Shown piece by piece: positions 13,525 through 24,009 of a stretch of DNA of 64,000 nt. How positions within the stretch are numbered: position 1 is the first letter of the stretch; each line of letters begins with the position of its first letter. A model generated the notes under the pieces. The model was not told the DNA's origin. It ran no database searches and saw only the letters and a program-made list of their open reading frames with translations. Origin of the DNA: Anomaloglossus baeobatrachus (Eukaryota > Chordata > Amphibia > Anura > Aromobatidae); NCBI RefSeq assembly GCF_048569485.1, contig NW_027445261.1, positions 372,001 to 436,000 of the forward strand. Direction: 5' to 3'. The translations under genes were made by a program, and so were the position numbers.

Positions 13525-14556
13525 ACCTGACATTACCTCTCTACTAACCAGAATCCCACAATGTCTGTCTGCTATTTCATCCTTCTTCTCTGTGCGATTC
13601 CTAAAACTTAACATGGACAAAACAGAATTCATTGTCTTTCCTCCTCCTCACTCATCTCCTCCAACAAGCCTTTCCATCAAACTCGATGGTTGCTTACTCT
13701 CCCCAGTCTCACAAGCTCGTTGCCTTGGAGTGACCCTCGACTCTGCTCTATCCTTCAAGCCACACATCCAAGCCCTCTTCACCTCATGCCGATTACAACT
13801 CAAAAACATCTCCCGGATCCGTGCTTTCCTTAACCAAGAATCAGCAAAAACATTAGTGCATGCCCTCATCATCTCCCGCCTCGACTACTGCAACCTCCTG
13901 CTCTCTGGCCTCCCTTCCAACACTCTTGCACCCCTCCAATCTATCCTAAACTCTGCGGCCCGCTTAATCCACCTCTCCCCTCGCTACTCCCCAGCCTCGC
14001 CACTCTGCCAATCCCTTCACTGGCTTCCCATCACCCAACGACTCCAGTTCAAAACACTAACCATGACATACAAAGCCATGCACAACCTGTCTCCTCCCTA
14101 CATCTGTGACCTAGTCTCCCGGTACCTACCTGCACGCAACCTCAGATCCTCACAAGATCTCCTTCTCTGCTCCTCCCTTATCTTCTCTTCCCACAATCGC
14201 GTACAAGATTTCTCCCGTGCATCCCCCATACTTTGGAATGCTCTACCTCAGCACATCAGACTCTCCCCTACCGTGGAAAGCTTCAAGAGGAACCTCAAGA
14301 CCCACCTCTTCCAACAAGCCTATAACCTACAACAGCCCTCAGTCCAGTAGACCACTGCGCAACCAGCTCTGTCCTCACCTATTGTACCATCACCCATTCC
14401 CTGTAGACTGTAAGCCCTCGCGGGCAGGGTCCTCTCTCCTCCTGTACCAGTCTGTTATGTACTGTTAATGATTGTTGTACGTATACCCTTTCACTTGTAA
14501 AGCGCCATGGAATAAATGGCGCTATAATAATAAATAATAATAATAATTATAATAAT
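13525..14556 (+). mobile_element. L2-type LINE, copy 3
   Basis: Third copy with the same 5' and 3' ends and the same monomer insertion point. The C-terminal RT frame (13,592-14,350 and open upstream to about 13,527) is uninterrupted. One codon differs (SLIFSS for SLISSS), and the AAT tail contains one TTAT interruption. See copy 1 for domains. Confidence 0.93.
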
Positions 14557-15686
14557 GGCTTACTTATAATTAGTTGGAGTGTGCAACGCAGGCAGATGCG
14601 CTCTGCAAATGTCTTGGCACTAGTGGGACTATAGCAAGGTCCAATAGCCACGTATAGGATGCCACTAGGTACACTGAGTGTTTGCTAGTATAATGGCTTA
14701 CTTATAATTAGTTGGAGTGTGCAACGCAGGCAGATGCGCTCTGCAAATGTCTTGGCACTAGTGGGACTATAGCAAGGTCCAATAGCCACGTATAGGATGC
14801 CACTAGGTACACTGAGTGTTTGCTAGTATAATGGCTTACTTATAATTAGTTGGAGTGTGCAACGCAGGCAGATGCGCTCTGCAAATGTCTTGGCACTAGT
14901 GGGACTATAGCAAAGTCCAATAGCCACAGATAGGATGCCACTAGGTACACTGAGTGTTTGCTAGTATAATGGCTTACTTATAATTAGTTGGAGTGTGCAA
15001 CGCAGGCAGATGCGCTCTGCAAATGTCTTGGCACTAGTGGGACTATAGCAAAGTCCAATAGCCACGTATAGGATGCCACTAGGTACACTGAGTGTTTGCT
15101 AGTAAAATTGCTTAGTTTAAAAAAGTTGGAGTGTGCAATGCAGGCAGACGTGCTCTGCAAATGTCTTTGCACTAGTGGGACTATAGCAAAGTCCAATAGC
15201 CACAGATAGGATGCCACTAGGTACACTGAGTGTTTGCTAGTATAATGGCTTACTTATAATTAGTTGGAGTGTGCAACGCAGGCAGATGCGCTCTGCAAAT
15301 GTCTTGGCACTAGTGGGACTATAGCAAAGTCCAATAGCCACGTATAGGATGCCACTAGGTACACTGAGTGTTTGCTAGTATAATGGCTAAGTTAAAATTA
15401 GTTGGAGTGTGCAACGCAGGCAGATGCGCTCTGCAAATGTCTTGGCACTAGTGGGACTATAGCAAAGTCCAATAGCCACGTATAGGATGCCACTAGGTAC
15501 ACTGAGTGTTTGCTAGTAAAATTGCTTAGTTTAAAAAAGTTGGAGTGTGCAATGCAGGCAGACGTGCTCTGCAAATGTCTTTGCACTAGTGGGACTATAG
15601 CAAAGTCCAATAGCCACAGATAGGATGCCACTAGGTACACTGAGTGTTTGCTAGTATAATGGCTTAGTTATAATGAGTTGGAGTGT
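14557..15686 (-). repeat. 138-bp satellite array, distal block
   Basis: About eight monomers. The TTTAAAAAAG variant appears near 15,115 and again near 15,530, 414 bp (three monomers) apart. The last monomer ends in TAATGAGTTGGAGTGTGCAG and joins the unique end domain. Confidence 0.95.
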
Positions 15687-16485
15687 GCAGAGGATAGGAG
15701 GGTACAGTGGCAGGATTGTGGTGCTCTGGGTAGAGGAATGGAAGCCTGCCTTTCTATTCCCTCCTAATGGTGAAATGCAGGGAGGAAATCCCTGACCTTG
15801 GCTACACAGATGCTGTTGCTGTTTGCAGGACCTGTCACCTATGGCTCTCTGACCCTGCCGGTTTGAGTCCTTAAAAGGACTGCTATAAAGTGCTCTCCCT
15901 ATGCTGTCTAACGCTGTGTATGCAGCGCATACAGCTGTATCGGCTATAGGACTCAGGAGGACGGAGCTGCGACAGTGATGTCTGACACCAAAGACGCAGA
16001 AGGCAGATAATGGCGTCCGTGAAGAAAATGTCCGGTTTTATAATGCAGGGACATGTGACATGCAGATCCTATCACACATGCCGTTGCTTCTCTGGCTCAA
16101 AGTCAACTTAGCTGTGTGTGTGTCTGTGATTGGCTGACATGCTGGCCCGCCCCACAAGACGCGCGCACTTAGGGAAGGAAGACAAGAAAAAAAAAAAAAA
16201 AATGGCGATCGCCATTATAGAAACAGCAGTGATCTGAAGGCGCTGTTCACGCACACTATACACTGAAATGTGATAATAGTTTGATTCACAGAGTGACTTA
16301 CACTATTACAGCAGAAACCAAGCTATGATTTAGCTGTTTTTTGGCTGCTAGAACCGTTCTCGAACGTTTCTAGAACTATCGAGCTTTTGCAAAAAACTCG
16401 AGTTCTAGTTCGATCTAGAACATGCCCCAAAATCACTCGAGCCTAGAACTGGAGAACCACGAACCACGAACCGCGCTCAACTCTA
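15687..16485. repeat. hAT-1 right end domain
   Basis: An 0.8-kb block highly similar, in inverse orientation, to 37,635-38,418 at the left end of hAT-2. It contains a 17-base A run beside ATGGCGATCGCCAT (itself palindromic) and, near the tip, inverted pairs such as CTAGAACCGTTCTCGAACG. The terminus is the hAT-like inverted end TAGAGTTGAGCG on the minus strand. No coding capacity is visible. Confidence 0.85.
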
Positions 16486-16589
16486 TCCAGGAGCTTTGGT
16501 TCCCTGAGTTTCCAATAGCAAATGTCTAGAAAAAACTCTGTCCATTGGCACAGCTCAGCAAGAAAACGAGAAGACCGAGAAGATATATT

Positions 16590-16725
16590 TCATTTATCTT
16601 AATGCCACCTTCTTAACAGCACTAAACCCTTCTATTATGTCCCTTAGCCTTTTGAGCTTATCCTCTGGTAAGCGGAAGACCATGCCTCTGGTATCGATCT
16701 CAGTGCCTAAAAACTGTATTATAGT
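16590..16725 (-). mobile_element. Fragment of a DIRS/Ngaro-type reverse transcriptase
   Basis: The reverse strand encodes a short stretch with FLGTEIDTR and RLPEDKLKRLRDII, the pattern at the RT/RNase H boundary of tyrosine-recombinase (DIRS-order) retrotransposons. It is a small, broken fossil next to the hAT-1 end. No neighbouring parts of the element are recognisable. Confidence 0.55.
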
Positions 16726-16739
16726 AGCCAATCAGAATA

Positions 16740-17589
16740 CAAAAGGATGCATAGGAAGCGTGACTTTATTTCAATATTTTAAAACAATCCAATAAAATGA
16801 AGAAAAGTCACTCATACAAGATCCACAGAAGTTGTATAATACATACATAAATCAAAACACTATAAGGCCTGTTTCACACGTCAGTGATTCTGGTACGTTT
16901 GTGCTTTTTTTTAAACATAACAGAATCACTGAGATACGCAGATCCATTATAATGAATGGGTCTGCTCACACATCAGTGATTTTTCACTGCACGTGTCTCC
17001 GTGCGGCGTACCCGCGTGTCCGTGATTGCTGCACGGAGACATGTCCATTTTTTTCTGGCATCACTGATAGGATGTCCATAAGGTGGCAGCAGAGCATAAC
17101 AGAAAAAGGTGCCTATTGTGCACTGAAAAGACCCAATGTGATGCACCAGACATATAGAGCCCTAATGGATTCACAAATATAAGATATATCATGAATGACT
17201 ACTGCATAATGAACGCTAGCATGAAAAAAGAAAGGAATCCATAAAAATAAATAATAAATGGTGCACATATGTTAGAGCCCCACCGAAGGACAAAAAAAGT
17301 CTGATGGAAATAGAGAGCATATAGGAACAATAAGAATGTGCAACAGAGAGGAAGGTGAGAATGCAGGATCAATCACTGCCTGTCAGATATTAATAATCAG
17401 GGAAATAACTCTGGAGCAGACGCACAAATTAGGGTCTTACCTGGTAAGGTAACAAATAATTAATAGTAGTTGCACTCACCTATTAAGGTTGTGCCAGTCA
17501 CAACCCCTAAATGCACGTTACAAATGGCGACAGCCGCAGCCCCTAGTAGAAGAGCAATAACGTATAGGAGGAAAATCGGGTGCGTGCCG
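16740..17589. other. No gene; MITE-like block at about 16,866-17,090
   Basis: No coding region seen. The block starting GGCCTGTTTCACACGTCAG has several inverted short repeats around CACGTGTCTCCGTGC / GCACGGAGACATG and resembles one end of an amphibian non-autonomous DNA element. No matching opposite terminus was found, so it is probably truncated. The rest is unassigned AT-rich sequence. Confidence 0.35.
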
Positions 17590-17900
17590 CGCTGTCACCA
17601 AAGGAAACTGATGTTAATTATTTCATCTCTTTATTCTTTTTTCCGGTCAATGTGTTTCAGAGATCACTGTCTCCTTCATCAGGGCAAAAAAAGAACAGTA
17701 TGCAATCAAAGGAGGAAGAACCTCTATATATACACATATGGAGCTACGTCAGAGGACTGACTGCTGTATTTCAAATACTGCCGGGATGGTCAACTGTTAC
17801 AATACCGGCCATAAAAGTTCTCAAGTGATATATTGAGAAACATTTATAAAATCACTGGGGTATAGTGTTTCAAATTTCATCAGCTTTTTGAGACAAAAAT
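17590..17900 (-). mobile_element. Penelope-like element 3' end, fragment
   Basis: The reverse strand contains CCCTGATGAAGGAGAC followed by TCTGAAACAC and AATAAAG, the arrangement (GATGAAGG ... GAAAC ... AATAAA) that marks 3' regions of vertebrate Penelope-like elements; compare 54,390-54,450 and 35,105-35,150. No coding part is attached. Downstream to 18,202 is purine-rich filler with an A/G run near 17,905-17,970. Confidence 0.5.
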
Positions 17901-18587
17901 CAGAAAAAGAAGAAGAAGAAGGACAAAATGAAAAAAAGAAAAAAAAGAAGAAAAAAAAAACAAAAAGGGAGCATTGAGCTCCAGACCCTGTATTGAGTCT
18001 TAGAAGTGTAGTGACAAGTGCATCTGTCCACAACCCTGTAAGGGTGAACGGGATGACGGACAAGAAAAATTATGTTCGTGGCAAAAAATGGTGGTGTTGC
18101 TATATAAAATTGCATTAAGAATAAAGAAAGGAAAAATTTCTTTATAAAAGTAGTGAAGAAAAAAGTGGAAAAAAGGGGAGTGTAAGCCATTTTACTAATA
18201 AATAGTGATGAGCGAGCATGCTTGTTACTACTCGGTACTCGCACGAGTATCACTGTACTCGGTCTACTCGACGGGGACCGAGTAATCTCGCGATACTCGT
18301 GCTGTACTCGTGGTCTTCATCCCTGCATGTTGGCGCTCTTTTGAGAGCCAGCCCTCATGCAGGGATTGGCTGGCAGACCACTGCAATGCCACAGCCCTGT
18401 TAGTTGTGGAATTGCAGTGATTGGCCGGCCTGCACAGCGTGACCGAGCCTTTATACCGGCGGGCGCGCTGTGCTCTGCTCACAGCTATCCAGACAGTCAG
18501 TGCAGGGAGAGGGTCGCTGCTTCAGGGAAAGGTTTGCGGCCCTTTATAGCTATTTCCGTAGCAGGGCTGCAAACAGTGTGACCAAAA

Positions 18588-18800
18588 GTCCTTCTCAGGA
18601 CTATTCTAGTTGTATACAGGCAGGCAGGGTATAGCCAGGTCGGAGTACAGTAGCAGAGTCCTTCTCAGGACTATTGTTGCTGTATACAGGCAGGGTATAG
18701 CCAGGTTGGAATACAGGCTAGTGACCAAAAGAGTCCTTGTCAGGACTATTGTAGCAGTATACAGGCAGGCAGGCAGGCAGGCAGGCAGGGTATATAGCCA
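18588..18800 (+). repeat. About 70-bp tandem repeat, three copies (hAT-3)
   Basis: Each copy begins AGTCCTTCTCAGGACTATT (a small hairpin, AGTCCT/AGGACT) and continues GTATACAGGCAGG...GGGTATAGCCAG. The third copy has an expanded CAGG run (18,760-18,788). Copies start near 18,588, 18,657 and 18,730. Confidence 0.85.
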
Positions 18801-18879
18801 TTCCTAGTGGTGACCGTATACCAGCCTTCATCATATCTGGGGCTGGTGTACACAGTCTAAAACAGTCCTGATAGTGTCA

Positions 18880-19780
18880 GACTTCTCAGCAATTGTCGCT
18901 CCTAAAACCTGTTAGGTTCTTAGTGCGTCCGTGCTTGCATTTAAAAACCGCACGTGTGTGCCTGTCGGTGGCAGCGTACAGGTGCACTTGTGTGCGTTTT
19001 TACCAAACTATTATATAACGCACAAGTGTAGTGTATAATACACGTCAGTCAGCAGTGGCTGATAGTGTCAGAGTTCTCGTCATTAATTTTTGCTCCTAAA
19101 ACCTGTGTTAGGTTCTTAGTGCGTCCGTGCTTGCATTTAAAAACCGCACGTGTGTGCCTGTCGGTGGCAGCGTACAGGTGCACTTGTGTGCGTTTTTACC
19201 AAACTATTATATAACGCACAAGTGTAGTGTATAATACACGTCAGTCAGCAGTGGCTGATAGTGTCAGAGTTCTCGTCATTAATTTTTGCTCCTAAAACCT
19301 GTGTTAGGTTCTTAGTGCGTCCGTGCTTGCATTTAAAAACCGCACGTGTGTGCCTGTCGGTGGCAGCGTACAGGTGCACTTGTGTGCGTTTTTACCAAAC
19401 TATTATATAACGCACAAGTGTAGTGTATAATACACGTCAGTCAGCAGTGGCTGATAGTGTCAGAGTTCTCGTCATTAATTTTTGCTCCTAAAACCTGTGT
19501 TAGGTTCTTAGTGCGTCCGTGCTTGCATTTAAAAACCGCACGTGTGTGCCTGTCGGTGGCAGCGTACAGGTGCACTTGTGTGCGTTTTTACCAAACTATT
19601 ATATAACGCACAAGTGTAGTGTATAATACACGTCAGTCAGCAGTGGCTGATAGTGTCAGAGTTCTCGTCATTAATTTTTGCTCCTAAAACCTGTTAGGTT
19701 CTTAGTGCGTCCGTGCTTGCATTTAAAAACCGCACGTGTGTGCCTGTCGGTGGCAGCGTACAGGTGCACAATTTGCACAA
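18880..19780 (+). repeat. 196-bp tandem array upstream of hAT-3 transposase
   Basis: TGCTCCTAAAACCTG recurs at 19,091, 19,287, 19,483 and 19,679, a period of exactly 196 bp, with a slightly divergent first unit near 18,897. The middle units are virtually identical; the first and last lack the GTGTTAGG form and have GTTAGG. The unit contains TTAAAAACCGCACGTGTGTG and TATTATATAACGCACAAG. The array ends about 60 bp before the transposase ATG. Confidence 0.95.
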
Positions 19781-19833
19781 ACTTTGATATAACGCCCAAG
19801 TCTAGTGAATACACGTCAGCACAGCATTGCAAA

Positions 19834-21010
19834 ATGCGCAAGGGCGTTGGCAAGGAACAAGGAAGTGGACGTGATGGTGGTGCAGGCAGAGGCCGAGGTC
19901 GTGGGCAAGCTCTAATTTTGCCACAACAAAGGGCCACATCTAGTCGCTCGCACATCCTGTCCCAAATTCTTGGGGACCGCAGCAGTACACCGCTCTTGAA
20001 CCAAGACCAGTGTCAACAGGTTGTTAGTTGGATAGCGGATAATGCTTCCAGTCAGATTGGCACCACCACAAACACTCTGTCTTCCACACGGTCAAGTGTC
20101 AGTAGCCGTGATACTGCACCGCACATTTCAGAACCTGATCCTCCTTCCTACCACAAGGCTGAGTACACGTCCTCGGACATTAATGATCCCACACTTGGAC
20201 ACTCGGAAGAGCTGTTCACATTTCCATTCGCACATTCTGGCCTCTCGCCAGCTCATGTTGAAGTGGGTCATGAGGAGATCGTATGTACAGATGGCCAAAT
20301 ATTTGAGCAGCCACGTTCTCACGAAGTTGGCAACGTGTCTCAACAAGGGGTGGACGATGATGAGACACAATTGTCAGGAAGTCAGGAGGAGGAGCAGGGT
20401 GCGGAAGAGGAAGACGACGTGGTGGATGATCCAGTAACTGACCCAACCTGGCAGGAGGATATGCAGAGCGAGGACAGCAGTGCACAGGGGGAGGGAGGCG
20501 TAGCATCCCAACAGGCAGTAAGAAGCAGGGTGGTGGCTCCAGGCAGAAGTCAGGCAACCGTTCCCCGGAACAACAACACGACACAAGGTGCCTGTACAAA
20601 TGTTAGGTCTTCCCGAGTCTGGCAGTTTTTTAAGTTGGATCCAGATGATTCTAAAAAGGCCATTTGCAACACCTGCCGTGCCAGCATCAGCAGGGGTACC
20701 AAAACTAGCAGCCTGACCACCACCAGCATGATCAGGCACATGTCAGCCAAGCACCCGACTTTGTGGGAAGTACAACAGAGTCGAGGAGCAGTGCTTGCTA
20801 ATGTCACTGCTACGTCTTCGCTGGTTGTGCATGCGAGCCAATCCCCTGTCCATGCTGCCTGCGAACAAGCCTCCTCCGGTCCTGCACCTGCAGTTGCCTA
20901 CTCAGAAATAACACCATCATCAAGCACGTCCTTGTCCCAGCGCAGCGTTCAGTTATCCATTCAGCAAACCTTTGAACGCAGGCGCAAATACACTGCCAAC
21001 ACCCCACATG
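19834..21010 (+). pseudogene. hAT-3 transposase, N-terminal part with BED finger
   Basis: The chosen ATG (MRKGVGKEQGSG) follows the 196-bp array. The protein has a Gly/Arg-rich start, a long acidic region, then a BED finger, RVWQFFKLDPDDSKKAICNT through SMIRHMSAKHP, with C-x2-C and H-x4-H. It reaches ERRRKYTANTP, the motif just before the catalytic core in this transposase group, and is then replaced by Gypsy LTR sequence at about 21,010. No stop interrupts the remaining part. Its sequence is clearly diverged from the hAT-1/2 transposase although the domain order is the same. It is a different family and is missing its catalytic domain. Confidence 0.88.
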
Positions 21011-21640
21011 GGCGCCCTGGACAAGCCAGGTCGTCACAGGTACTACACCAACACACTCTACACTCCGGCTAGGCACACCGAAGCTAAACACAAATCCTAG
21101 TTGCCTTCCTCCAGGGGCTGATGTCCACACCAGGGGGTGGGCCAGGCGGTTGATCCCACCCACCGAGGAGTTCACAGTCCTGGAGGCGGGAAAAGGAGTC
21201 AGATTAGAGATCAGTTTTGGAGTTAGAGAAGTGAAGAGGAGAGGAGACTGACCGTGTCCGGGTGTGTGGCCCGGGCACTCAGCAAGGTTGGCAGACGGTG
21301 GTGACCTTCTGCAGGAGAGGCTGATTGGAGTGAACCGTACGGACCGGGGATGGGCGGTGGCCCGCCGGTACCAGATCGGGGAGTGAAGAGAAGCCAGCAC
21401 CATCCGGCAGGGCCTACGGACCCCGACCAGGCTAGGAGTCGCCGTAAAACCGGTCAAATCCGTTAGCGACAGGAACCTCCAGGGTTTCCCAGCAGTCAAG
21501 ACCCGATTGAAGGCAACAGCTCACACCGTAGAGGGAAGCACAGTCACCGCCAAGGCTACAGTTCCCAGGGCCAGAGCCTGCGGGCAAAAGGGGCTCCCTC
21601 AGCATCCATCCAAGCTGGGGAGCGGGTTACTGGTGGGAAG
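21011..21640 (+). mobile_element. Gypsy LTR-like segment (left arm)
   Basis: Starts GGCGCCCTGGACAAGCCAGG and is the mirror of 58,581-59,207, where it adjoins the 3' side of a Ty3/Gypsy pol. It is non-coding, with CCGCCGGTACCAGATC and a CAGCAGTCAAGACCCG block. It abuts the truncated hAT-3 transposase on the left and a Gypsy pol fragment on the right. It is a fossil of the same family as 59,208-63,045. Confidence 0.6.
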
Positions 21641-22074
21641 CCCGCTAGATTTTGGGGGAATAAAAGGGGTCCAACACCACATCCCCACAGGTGCACACCC
21701 ACCCATCAAAGAGAGCTATAAGCCAATACCACCTTCACATTGCCAGTGTACCAAGTACATGTTGAGCAACATGAAGGCGGCTGGGGTTATTTGTGACAGT
21801 TGTAGCCTTTGGGCAGCTCTGTTGATCCTGTTAAAAAAGAAGGACGGCACCACTCCCCGTATTGAGGAATCGCTAGCTGCATTGAGAACTGCAAATTATT
21901 TTTCTACCCTTGATCTCACTAGTCACTATTGGCAAGTGTCCGTTGCTGAGGCAGACCGGGAGAAGACCGCCTTCGCCACCCCTATGGGTCTCTGCGAGTT
22001 CAAAAGCATGCCCTTCGAGCTGTGCAATGCGCCAGGAACCTTCCAGAGGCTGATGGAATGCTGCTTGGGACAAG
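21641..22074 (+). mobile_element. Ty3/Gypsy pol fragment (RT start), left arm
   Basis: Similar to the start of the reverse transcriptase of the element at 59,208-63,045 (IKGVQHHIPTG, STLDLTS, GTFQRLMECC). It is a broken fossil with a few breaks and is internally deleted; it continues directly into a CR1 LINE fragment. Confidence 0.8.
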
Positions 22075-22350
22075 ATTTTAGGGTGTATAAAAAGGGAGAT
22101 TAGATCCCGTGATCCCAACGTATTGTTACACCTCTATAAATCACTTGTAAGGCTACATCTGGAATATGGGAACCAGTTTTGGGCTCCACATTTTAATAAG
22201 GACATTCAGAAGTTAGAGTCAGTTCAAAGGTGGGCAACTAGACTACTACAAGGAATGGAAGGCCTCCCATATGATGACAAGTTGAAAAAGTTATTAAGTG
22301 ATTATTGGCTGCAATGGGGCTTTCTGGCTGGTGCCAGCCTCTCTTCTTAG
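22075..22350 (+). mobile_element. CR1-type LINE fragment (left arm)
   Basis: An open stretch encodes the C-terminal RT region typical of CR1: LYKSLVRLHLEYGNQFWAPH, then LESVQRWATRLLQGM. It is preceded by AGGGTGTATAAAAAGGGAGATTAG, the same CR1 stretch that appears fused to Gypsy pol at 24,751. The 5' and 3' parts are missing. Confidence 0.82.
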
Positions 22351-22710
22351 CACACAGGAACCACAATCCCTACACCATGCTTCAATGGATTCTCTCATCC
22401 CAGCCCAGTAAAACTACATATTTTACACAGTCATAAGCAGCCAAAAGGGATCTATTCTATTCAATTGCAAATGATCTAGATAAGACTGAGAATAAGATAC
22501 TGCACGGGACATAGCAGAGTTGGTCAAGTTGAGTGGAGATGAGTTTGCTATTTGGCACAGCTTTTTGCATCAATAAAGCAAGTAAAAGGTGTGAAAGATA
22601 AAAAAAAGGGTGAAAGTGTGAAAAGTGAATTGGCCAAATTGAGGTGCATATAAAGTTTTTGCTTTCTTTCAATTAACTAATGGGGCTCATTTGAATCAGG
22701 TGAATTGAGT
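22351..22710. other. No gene recognised
   Basis: AT-rich DNA between the CR1 fragment and the U2 copy; mirrored at 57,510-57,869. A CACTTTCACCC/TTTTTTTT-type tract lies near 22,590 on the opposite strand. Part of it may be native U2 3' flank. Confidence 0.5.
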
Positions 22711-22725
22711 TCTGCTTTTGGAAAC
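22711..22725 (-). terminator. snRNA 3' box-like element (left arm)
   Basis: On the minus strand GTTTCCAAAAGCAGA lies 13 bases past the U2 3' end and fits the vertebrate snRNA 3' box (GTTT-N0-3-AAARNNAGA). Its presence argues that this U2 copy arose by DNA duplication of a gene and not by retroposition of the RNA. Confidence 0.6.
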
Positions 22726-22737
22726 TGGGTTAAGAAG

Positions 22738-23112
22738 GGGTGCACCGGTCCTGGAGGTACTGCAATACCAGGTCAATGCGTGCAGTGGACAGAGCAAGAT
22801 TTTTTCCATCTCCTTGTTCTAAAAATCCATTTAATATATGGTCCCCAGAGAGGGGACGTATCAGATATTAAACTGATAAGAACAGATTTAATTTTTTTTT
22901 TTTTCTGTTTATCAGTAGGACTTCAAAATAACAAAGGTGATCGCCTCCCGTTGCCTGGGAACCGTCCAGGCACAAGAGGGCTATGTGTCACCAGAAGGCG
23001 CACACACTTCCTCAAGGCCGGCAGACGTGCAATCCCAGGCACCTTCCAGTACCGACCAAGGTAGCGTCCTCCGAAACTACACTTGATCTTAGCCAAAAGG
23101 CCGAGAAGCTAT
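22738..23112 (-). pseudogene. U2: U2 snRNA copy interrupted by a 189-bp insertion (left arm)
   Basis: Minus-strand counterpart of 57,108-57,482. The 5' 36 bases (ATAGCTTCTCGGCC...GTGTAG) and the rest from ATCTGTTCTTATCAG are separated by 22,888-23,076. One difference from the other arm: the left copy has CACTGCACGC where the right arm and known U2 have CACTCCACGC. See the right-arm entry for details. Confidence 0.9.
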
Positions 23113-23599
23113 AACCCGAATTGGTTACGGCCTTGAGTGGCACCCTGGCCTATACCGAACACATCTTAGGGAGAGGGAGACAAACCCACGCCTACAGAAG
23201 ACATTTTGTCACCCAAGCCAACCCTTGAAAAGGCTGTTTTGCAGAGCAAAAACAAGAAGAATGGTGCTTTTTGCAGCCGCCGCCCACTGCAATGAATCTG
23301 AATAACTCCTCCTTTTGGACACAAGCACCTCCCCTCCCCCTTGCAGTCTTTCCAATTCATGATACAAAAAGACGGACGGACAGGACAGGACAGGACAGGC
23401 TGCCTGACTTTCCGTCACTGCCACCCTTTGCCATCCTTGCCCGTAGAAAGCCCTTTCATCATCCCCAAACCCTAATCTTTTCCCTTCCCTTCCCAGATGC
23501 GTCTCACTCCCTTTCATTAGGAAGTGAGCGCAGCCTTTTCTCCGTTCTGCACATGCGCGACGTTAAACACAAATGCGCAGGCGTGCGTTCCATTACCCT

Positions 23600-23870
23600 C
23601 ACTGCATTCCACTCCCATACAGGAAGTGGGCGCAGCTATTACTACGGTCGCACATAAAAGAACCCACGGCCACCACTGCACATAGCTGACTCCACCACAG
23701 GACACCCACTTCTACACCAACGCAGGTAAGACAGGATCGGCACCTCTATGCTCCCGTTACAATCAGGCTCAGTCACCATGTGATAACGCTCTCAACTCTT
23801 TAGTTGCAGGCTCCCCTTGCTTCACCTCCACTGGCTGTGCTGCCATTTCCTCTCCCACCTGGAAGGTATA
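23600..23870 (+). promoter_or_regulatory. TATA promoter-like region with splice-like exons (left arm)
   Basis: GC-rich DNA with GCGCATGCGC-type and CAGGAAGTGGGCG motifs (ETS/GC-box-like) precedes CACATAAAAG at 23,651-23,660. About 65 bases on, CGCAG/GTAAG at 23,725 is a strong donor. A pyrimidine tract with TTGCAG at 23,809 is a fitting acceptor, and GGAAG/GTATAC at 23,865 a second donor. This suggests the 5' end of a plus-strand transcript diverging from the U2 copy 0.5 kb away. No protein is recognised in the exons. It is mirrored at 56,350-56,620. Function is inferred only. Confidence 0.4.
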
Positions 23871-24009
23871 CTTTATTCCACTATTTTCCTGTTTCTCTCT
23901 TCCCCCTTTTCCCATAACCTACTTTTATCTGCATTTGTGGGGTATCTATATGCTATTTACATCATAGTTTTATTCATTAATATGGAAGGGAAGAGTGCCC
24001 ATGAGAGTG

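Larger units (their letters stand above)
1..16485. mobile_element. hAT-1: giant satellite-bearing hAT transposon, right part
   Basis: The right end at 16,485 (read inward on the minus strand it starts TAGAGTTGAGCGCGG) and the adjoining 0.8-kb end domain match the left end of hAT-2 at 37,635 in inverse orientation. Between them lie a BED/hATC transposase gene and long 138-bp satellite arrays. The left terminus is outside the window, so the target duplication cannot be checked; the eight bases right of the end are TCCAGGAG. The left array plus transposase leader (1-2,078) recurs inverted from 5,588, so the element has a fold-back layout around its gene. Superfamily is well supported by the transposase and ends; the total size (more than 16 kb) is inferred. 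Confidence 0.82.
18203..21010 (+). mobile_element. hAT-3: 5' half of a second hAT family
   Basis: It begins TAGTGATGAGCGAGC, a typical hAT terminal motif, preceded by CTAATAAA as a candidate 8-bp target duplication. Subterminal CTCG-rich inverted pairs (18,225-18,300) follow, then two tandem arrays, then a BED-finger transposase start. The element stops abruptly at about 21,010 where a Gypsy LTR begins, so the 3' half is absent here. Confidence 0.82.

Noticed and set aside
16486-18202. Host gene between hAT-1 and hAT-3
   Set aside because: Open frames of 82-117 residues show low complexity (K/R- or F/S-rich) and overlap A/G runs; only transposon scraps are recognisable.
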